The translations under genes were made by a program, and so were the position numbers. From contig JACPZF010000010.1 in assembly GCA_016195615.1 (NCBI GenBank), forward strand, positions 1 through 9,352: a DNA stretch of 9,352 nt, written 5' to 3'. The notes under the pieces are model-generated. The model did no database searches. It was not told where the DNA came from and saw nothing but the letters and a program-made list of their open reading frames with translations. Position 1 is the first letter of the stretch. Every line of letters begins with the position of its first letter. This stretch comes from Candidatus Gottesmanbacteria bacterium (GTDB lineage: Bacteria; Patescibacteriota; Microgenomatia; JACPZF01). Positions 5,755-9,352 of this stretch are shown here, piece after piece.

Positions 5755-6417
5755 ATGAGGAGAAAAAAACCAACTATTCCAACCAAAATGGCTCCGATTA
5801 AATCCATTCTGGCCAATTTTGACTTCGACCGCGATAAATACATTAGTAGAGAGTGGCAAAAGTTTGGCTATGATCTGGCCAAGGCATTATCTGATTTAAA
5901 AAATAAATCGCTTTACATCAAACTTGCCAAAACCACGCCGAGAGTGCTAGTTATGGAAGCCTTGGCTTTTGTCAAAAGCGCATCCAACGTGAGAAGTAAG
6001 GGGAGGCTTTTTATGTGGAAATTACAGGAATTAAAGAAAGAAAAAAAAATAGAGAGTTTGCTGAGGTCGCTTGTCAATTTTTCTGCGGCGTCAAAAACGA
6101 CTCCTCGAAAAATTGTTCAAGCTCCCCGCAAACGTCAAAAGATGATCTTACGTGTTTATATTTTAATTTCCGGCCAAGTCACCGGCGTTGGTTTTCGCTA
6201 TTTTATGGAGAGAAACGCCAAACTACTTGGCGTCGGCGGTTGGGTGAAAAATGCCGGCGACAACGTCGAAGCAGAATTTGAGGGAGAAGAAGAAAAGATC
6301 AAAAAAATGCTCGAGATTTGTCAAAAAGGCCCGCCGGCAGGGTGGGTGAGGGAGGTGAAGGTGATAAAGAAAGAACAAATTATGAAGATAGAAGAAGAAT
6401 TCAAGATTGTTTTTTAA
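5755..6417 (+). CDS. Fusion of a small basic CPR-type protein with an acylphosphatase domain
   Basis: From the ATG at 5755 the product has 220 residues. Residues about 13-98 (ANFDFDRDKYISREWQKFGY, later KSLYIKLAKTTPRVL and SKGRLFMWKLQ) resemble a small basic protein of unknown function that I associate with Patescibacteria. A basic linker follows (about 99-129). Residues 130-220 are a complete acylphosphatase of about 91 residues: RVYILISGQVTGVGFRYF with catalytic Arg148, then GWVKNAGD with catalytic Asn166, then KGPPAGWVREVKV. Acylphosphatase hydrolyses carboxyl-phosphate bonds in the cytoplasm. The two parts are joined through a run of nine A at 6041-6049; with eight A the first protein would end at once at TAG. 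An ATG at 6142 could start acylphosphatase alone. The ATG at 5788 is another possible first start. No Shine-Dalgarno site decides this. A further upstream GTG at 5680 lies inside the long hairpin and is unlikely. The 3' end overlaps the convergent regulator gene by 17 bp. Confidence 0.75.
   Translation: MRRKKPTIPTKMAPIKSILANFDFDRDKYISREWQKFGYDLAKALSDLKNKSLYIKLAKTTPRVLVMEALAFVKSASNVRSKGRLFMWKLQELKKEKKIESLLRSLVNFSAASKTTPRKIVQAPRKRQKMILRVYILISGQVTGVGFRYFMERNAKLLGVGGWVKNAGDNVEAEFEGEEEKIKKMLEICQKGPPAGWVREVKVIKKEQIMKIEEEFKIVF
6041..6049 (+). other. A9 tract at the fusion joint
   Basis: Nine A lie between LQELKKE codons and ATAGAG. Losing one A puts TAG in frame immediately, ending the N-terminal protein where its family is expected to end. 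The tract is a candidate site for polymerase slippage or an assembly indel. Confidence 0.6.
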
Positions 6418-6961
6418 GATTAATCTCTTTGGCAATATCCCACAATTCTCGACGCAGTTCGTCGGCAAACTCAAGTCCTACTGATTCATTCCAACCCATG
6501 TAGCCAAATCCGACATTTTCTTTGGTAGAACTTTCTCTTAGAGTACTACCTTTAAGGGTATTCCATAAAAGTTGTTGAATGCCAGTTTTACCGCGAAAAT
6601 AAAATACCTTCGTGCTGGAAGAGGGTACATCTTTAACGACAGAGAGTTTAGTGATTAAATCTGGTATGGTATTTTTCATGCGCTGAAGTTTGGTTTCCTC
6701 ACTAATTAGGAGTAATCGTAGCTTATCAGGACTGGCCGCCTTAGCTTTTACAGATTTACCGTCGACAACCTCTTCTACCAATCCTTTGTTTTCTAACTCT
6801 TCCAAGATTCTATAAACGGTGGTTCTATTTAAATCAGTAAGTCGCGAAAGCTCAAGCGGACTAAGGACCCCGTTTTTTAGGAGAGTTAAATAAATCTGAC
6901 TTTGTTTTTCTTCCAATCCCAATTCCTTCAATTTAGTGGTTTCCGTAAAAGTGTTCATCAT
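6401..6961 (-). CDS. TrmB-like winged-helix transcriptional regulator, shortened
   Basis: The N-terminal winged helix is clear: KLKELGLEEKQSQIYLTLLK, then PLELSRLTDLNRTTVYRILEELENKGLVEEV, ending in a basic wing. The second part has the TrmB-type start TKVFYFRGKTGIQQLLWNTL and then AVG-like text (ESVGLEFADELRREL). The protein ends after about 187 residues, whereas full TrmB-type proteins usually have 240 or more, so the effector-domain C-terminus seems shortened. TrmB proteins are usually sugar-responsive; the ligand here is unknown. In-frame starts exist at 6970 (ATG; TTG at 6973), 6961 and 6958. The -10 box TATAAT covers 6973-6978, so a transcript would start near 6966 and the ATGs at 6961/6958 are the likely starts, nearly leaderless. 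It diverges from the dehydrogenase-like gene and ends with UGA inside the fusion gene tail. Confidence 0.85.
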   Translation of the reverse strand: MMNTFTETTKLKELGLEEKQSQIYLTLLKNGVLSPLELSRLTDLNRTTVYRILEELENKGLVEEVVDGKSVKAKAASPDKLRLLLISEETKLQRMKNTIPDLITKLSVVKDVPSSSTKVFYFRGKTGIQQLLWNTLKGSTLRESSTKENVGFGYMGWNESVGLEFADELRRELWDIAKEINLKKQS

Positions 6962-6972
6962 ATTGAACATCA

Positions 6973-7001
6973 ATTATACAAGATTAAGGCCTTAATGTAA
7001 A
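6973..7001 (-). promoter_or_regulatory. Regulator promoter TTTACA-N17-TATAAT
   Basis: Read on the - strand, TTTACA (7001-6996) is followed after exactly 17 nt by a perfect TATAAT (6978-6973). It predicts a start point near 6966, only a few bases before the ATGs at 6961/6958. Confidence 0.8.
6983..6996. promoter_or_regulatory. Perfect 14-bp palindrome, candidate operator
   Basis: ATTAAGGCCTTAAT lies between the -35 and -10 boxes of the regulator promoter, touching the last base of the -35 box. It is about 26 nt upstream of the -10 of the divergent dehydrogenase-like gene. The position fits autorepression by the TrmB-like protein and possible control of the divergent gene; binding is inferred. 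Confidence 0.65.
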
Positions 7002-7021
7002 GTAATAAAAAATAACGTTCG

Positions 7022-7027
7022 TATACT
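7022..7027 (+). promoter_or_regulatory. -10 box TATACT for the dehydrogenase-like gene
   Basis: It matches TATAAT at five of six bases and predicts a start point near 7034, about 9 nt before the ATG at 7043. No good -35 box is seen at 16-18 nt spacing, which would fit a promoter needing an activator bound near the palindrome. Confidence 0.5.
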
Positions 7028-7042
7028 AAAACAAAGAAATCT

Positions 7043-7996
7043 ATGAAAGTTTTTATTAGTAGACCCATACCAGATACCTACCACAACTTGCTTTACAAGC
7101 CAGGGTTTAAAGTTGATATTTACGAAAAAGATGAGATCTGTCCAAGAAAAGAGCTCTTAAAAAGAGTAAGGGGAGTAGACGGGGTGATTTCCCAATGGGA
7201 AGATTTCATTGACAGGGGTTTTTTCGAAGCCGCAGGCCCTCAGCTTAAAATCGTAGCAAACTATGCTACAGGTTTTGATAGAGTCGATGTTAGTGAGGCG
7301 AAGAAAAGAGGAATAATTATAACCAATACCGCTTTTCCTGCTTTCCATCATTCTGTGGCCGAGGGTGCCATTGCGCTTCTAATGGCTGTAGCTAAAAGAA
7401 CGCCAAAACTTTATAACAATATTAAAGAGGGTAAGGCTGTAGAATTTTCACCAAACCGCGATTTAGGTATTGCCCTAATGGGCAAAACTACTGGCGTTGT
7501 CGGTCCTGGAAATATTGGAGGTAAATTGGCCAAGAAGATGCACGATGGTTTTGACAACAAAATTTTATATTTTAGCCGGACACACAAGAAAGACCTCGAA
7601 GAAAATATTGATGCCAAAAAAGTTAGCTTGAATAAGCTTTTTTCTAATTCTGATTTTATTTTTATTTCCATACCAGGAAACGAAAGTACTAAAGACTTGA
7701 TTAGTAGAGAGCAATTAAGTCTGATGAAAAAAAACGCTATCTTAGTAAGCACTTCCGCACCTTCCGTTTTGGACGAGAAAGCCTTGGTAAAGGCTCTAAA
7801 AAACAAAAAAATTTACGGTGCAGCATTGGATATTTATTCCCCAAACGTAAAACCTCTTCCTGACGACAATCTAATTTTAACTGCGGCGACAGGTTGTTCC
7901 GACATGGATTCCATGCAAACCATGGCTAAACTTTGCGTTCAAAATACAGCCAATGTCTTAACCGGAAAAAATCCAATAACACCAGTAATGGGGTAA
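7043..7996 (+). CDS. D-2-hydroxyacid dehydrogenase-fold protein lacking the catalytic triad
   Basis: The 317-residue length and domain order match D-isomer-specific 2-hydroxyacid dehydrogenases: a substrate domain (1-100) with NYATGFDRVDVSEAKKRGI (73-91) and TNTAF-HHSVAEGAIALL (94-113), a Rossmann domain with GVVGPGNIG (151-159, GxGxxG), and the closing helix. The residue after the second Rossmann strand is Ser in LYFSRT (175-180), not the usual acid, which suggests NADP(H) rather than NAD(H). The catalytic Arg (family NTARG) is Ala239 in VSTSAPSVLDEKAL. The Glu (family DVFxxEP) is Asn268 in DIYSPN. The His (family LTPHIG) is Ala282 in LTAATG. It is therefore either a non-catalytic NADP-binding protein or an enzyme with different chemistry. 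It diverges from a TrmB-like regulator gene and precedes an aminotransferase gene by 47 nt. Confidence 0.88.
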   Translation: MKVFISRPIPDTYHNLLYKPGFKVDIYEKDEICPRKELLKRVRGVDGVISQWEDFIDRGFFEAAGPQLKIVANYATGFDRVDVSEAKKRGIIITNTAFPAFHHSVAEGAIALLMAVAKRTPKLYNNIKEGKAVEFSPNRDLGIALMGKTTGVVGPGNIGGKLAKKMHDGFDNKILYFSRTHKKDLEENIDAKKVSLNKLFSNSDFIFISIPGNESTKDLISREQLSLMKKNAILVSTSAPSVLDEKALVKALKNKKIYGAALDIYSPNVKPLPDDNLILTAATGCSDMDSMQTMAKLCVQNTANVLTGKNPITPVMG

Positions 7997-8027
7997 AAAT
8001 TAAGTGGTATTAAGTTTTTTGGTTTTG

Positions 8028-8033
8028 TATAAT
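8028..8033 (+). promoter_or_regulatory. -10 box TATAAT for the aminotransferase gene
   Basis: A perfect TATAAT ends 10 nt before the ATG at 8044, so a transcript from it would start about 3-5 nt before the start codon or be leaderless. No convincing -35 box is seen. Read-through from the upstream gene is also likely because no terminator lies between them. Confidence 0.5.
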
Positions 8034-8043
8034 AAGGCTTGCT

Positions 8044-9186
8044 ATGTCAAGCCATGTCCAAAAACTTACCACCAGACAAAGAAGGGCTTTAAAATTCGAA
8101 TACGATTTATCCACCGGACACGCCAAACAGTATCAGAATGAAATCCAGGAGGCAATTATCAAGAAAATTCCAGAACTATTTGTGCAAACTCAAATACTAA
8201 CCCAAGCAGAAATCCAAGAAAAGTTTGCGGAAAAATTCTTTAACCTGGCAGGTCAAAAAAGTTATAAAAAATTAAAACCGCCCTTGTATCATTTTTCTTG
8301 CTCGATGTCGATTGAAGTCGTGGTAAATTATTTAAGAACAAAAAATAAGCAAGTAGGACTTATTCACCCCACCTTTGATAATATTGGCGATATCTTAAAA
8401 AGACATAACATCAATCTGTTCCCGATAGAAGAAGAATTTTTAACTAATATTGACAAACTTGCCCTGACTCTTCCTTCCACGGTGGACACCTTGTTTTTGG
8501 TCTGTCCAAATAACCCAACGGGCCAAGAACTAACCAGAGAACAATTTGCTAAAATTGTGGAACTTTGCCAAAAAAGACACCTGCTCCTTATTCTTGACTT
8601 CAGTTTTAGATTTTTAAGTGATTTTAAGGTATGGGATCAATATGAGTTATTGTTAAAATCCGGCATTGAATTTGTGGCCATTGAAGATACCGGGAAAACC
8701 TGGCCGACGATGGAGTTAAAAATTGGTATTTTGGCCGCACCAGAGCCGATTTATACTAGCTTAGAAGTGATTACTGATGATATGCTTCTTAATGTTTCGC
8801 CAGTTATCTTTTTGTTGCTGACAAAATATATCGAGGCCGAGAACAAGGAAGCTTTAAGCATCGAGAATGTTGTGAATAATAATCGAGAAATACTTCGGAC
8901 AGCCCTACAATCAACCCCTTTAACGGTATTTAACGAAAGATCTAGGGTTTCCGTGGAATGGGTCAAACTTCCTGAAGGCTGGCAAAGTTCACACCTGAGC
9001 TGGTGGATGGAAGAAAGAGGGATCCATTTGTTGCCCGGATCACCGTTTTTCTGGAATGATTATCAAAAAGGAGAAGGATATATCAGGTTTGCTCTGGCGA
9101 GACCCCCTTCTTTATTTCAAAAGGCGATTTCCGAGCTACAACGTTTAATAAATGAATATCAACCCTTAACTAATAATAATGAATAG
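8044..9186 (+). CDS. PLP-dependent aminotransferase, class I/II fold
   Basis: This 380-residue fold-type I aminotransferase has its key residues in order: VCPNNPTG (153-160), Asp185 in LILDFSFRF for the PLP ring nitrogen, the PLP-binding Lys218 in IEDTGKTWPTMELKIG (213-228), and the carboxylate-binding Arg348 in GYIRFALARP (345-354). The 33-residue Asp-to-Lys spacing is normal. The N-terminal FEYDLSTGHAKQ and the EDTGKTWPT motif point to a less common subgroup whose substrate I cannot name; relatives of this look include amino acid transaminases and some antibiotic-pathway enzymes (weak recollection). It should be catalytically competent, unlike the dehydrogenase-like neighbour. The ATG at 8044 has no Shine-Dalgarno site and follows a -10 box closely. 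It ends 32 nt before an insertion sequence, whose arrival may have removed further genes of this unit. Confidence 0.88.
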   Translation: MSSHVQKLTTRQRRALKFEYDLSTGHAKQYQNEIQEAIIKKIPELFVQTQILTQAEIQEKFAEKFFNLAGQKSYKKLKPPLYHFSCSMSIEVVVNYLRTKNKQVGLIHPTFDNIGDILKRHNINLFPIEEEFLTNIDKLALTLPSTVDTLFLVCPNNPTGQELTREQFAKIVELCQKRHLLLILDFSFRFLSDFKVWDQYELLLKSGIEFVAIEDTGKTWPTMELKIGILAAPEPIYTSLEVITDDMLLNVSPVIFLLLTKYIEAENKEALSIENVVNNNREILRTALQSTPLTVFNERSRVSVEWVKLPEGWQSSHLSWWMEERGIHLLPGSPFFWNDYQKGEGYIRFALARPPSLFQKAISELQRLINEYQPLTNNNE

Positions 9187-9282
9187 GGAATTAAAGAAAA
9201 TAATAGAACAGTCTAAAGTGTACCCCTTGTCAAGACCACTAAACGACGATTTCAAGATAGATTTTATCACCTCCTTTCTCTG

Positions 9283-9352
9283 TTAATTTTTGTTAAAGTA
9301 CACCGACTCCGGTGTTTTTTTACCAAGCGATTGGTGTTTACGCTCGGTATTG
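9283..9352 (-). CDS. Transposase C-terminus, integrase-core (rve) type, partial
   Basis: Only the last 22 codons and the TAA stop are inside the window; the gene runs off the right edge. The peptide reads NTERKHQSLGKKTPESVYFN and then KN. The pattern N-x-x-R-x-HQSLG-x-x-TP-x-x-VY is the well-known end of the DDE integrase core of IS3-family (OrfB) and related transposases. The product would cut and join element ends. Whether the full element is intact cannot be seen. Confidence 0.8.
   Translation of the reverse strand, partial: NTERKHQSLGKKTPESVYFNKN
9300..9321 (+). terminator. Hairpin with T tract, possible terminator on + strand
   Basis: ACACCG (9300-9305) pairs with CGGTGT (9310-9315) around ACTC, followed by six more T. 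It lies inside the transposase coding end (codons for TPESVY) but reads as a terminator only on the + strand. It could stop transcription entering the element from the aminotransferase gene. Confidence 0.5.

Larger units (their letters stand above)
9219..9352 (-). mobile_element. Right end of an IS3-like insertion sequence (partial)
   Basis: The transposase gene tail on the - strand ends at 9283, followed by about 64 nt of non-coding end. The probable terminus is TGTACCCCTTGTCAAGACC starting at 9219, with the 5'-TG end typical of IS3-family and related DDE elements. The other end is beyond the window, so inverted repeats and target duplication cannot be verified, and the exact boundary is approximate. 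Confidence 0.6.

Noticed and set aside
5626..5859. Open frame on the - strand across the long hairpin
   Set aside because: It overlaps pth and the fusion gene, has no start signal, and its peptide shows no recognisable family; a shadow frame is more likely.
6015..6281. Second + strand frame inside the fusion gene
   Set aside because: No domain is visible and the frame competes with clear acylphosphatase motifs.
6401..6403. Recoded UGA (glycine) as in some CPR lineages
   Set aside because: The TrmB-like gene ends at UGA at a plausible tail-to-tail position, and no conserved protein here needs an in-frame UGA to be read through.
1..9352. CRISPR array, tRNA or rRNA genes
   Set aside because: No regularly spaced repeats with unique spacers and no cloverleaf or rRNA segments were seen. 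The only 16S-like match is the 14-nt string in the IS end, too short to be a gene fragment.

Overview
The window reads like a piece of a small, AT-rich bacterial genome of the Candidate Phyla Radiation / Patescibacteria, most likely Microgenomates-like. This is inferred from gene content and style, not from a database match. The signs are: a bacterial EndoQ-type PHP protein; a short basic protein of a type I associate with CPR genomes; tight gene spacing with few Shine-Dalgarno sites; several -10 boxes so close to the start codon that leaderless mRNAs are likely; and short tandem or palindromic repeats inside coding regions. UGA is used as a normal stop (the TrmB-like gene), which argues against the recoded Gracilibacteria/Absconditabacteria.

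Layout. 1-3009: three + strand genes, namely the 3' part of a PHP/EndoQ-like DNA repair nuclease, a FemAB/BioF2-like GNAT acyltransferase and a PIG-L/LmbE-type deacetylase. 3013-3808: a self-contained unit with a TTGACA promoter, two small membrane protein genes (DUF3566-like and DUF4870-like), both with strong Shine-Dalgarno sites, and a rho-independent terminator. 3850-6417: a phosphoribosyltransferase, an inositol-monophosphatase-family gene that lacks its last third, a 16-bp perfect hairpin, an unusually short peptidyl-tRNA hydrolase gene, an 82-nt long imperfect hairpin, and a fusion of a small basic protein with a complete acylphosphatase domain. 6401-9186: a TrmB-like regulator gene (- strand, tail-to-tail with the fusion gene), diverging from a 2-hydroxyacid-dehydrogenase-fold gene that is followed by a PLP-dependent aminotransferase gene. 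9219-9352: the right end of an IS3-like insertion sequence whose transposase gene runs out of the window on the - strand.

The most interesting part is the regulator / dehydrogenase-like / aminotransferase module. The regulator promoter is near consensus and carries a perfect 14-bp palindrome between its -35 and -10 boxes. The dehydrogenase-fold protein keeps its nucleotide-binding motif but appears to have lost all three catalytic residues of its family (Arg, Glu, His). The aminotransferase beside it looks catalytically intact. This suggests a regulated nucleotide-sensing or altered-chemistry system of unknown substrate.

A second theme is ongoing gene remodelling by small repeats: a truncated phosphatase next to a hairpin, an octamer tandem repeat inside pth, heptamer repeats and a REP-like palindrome inside the PHP gene, and an A9 tract that decides whether two neighbouring genes are fused.
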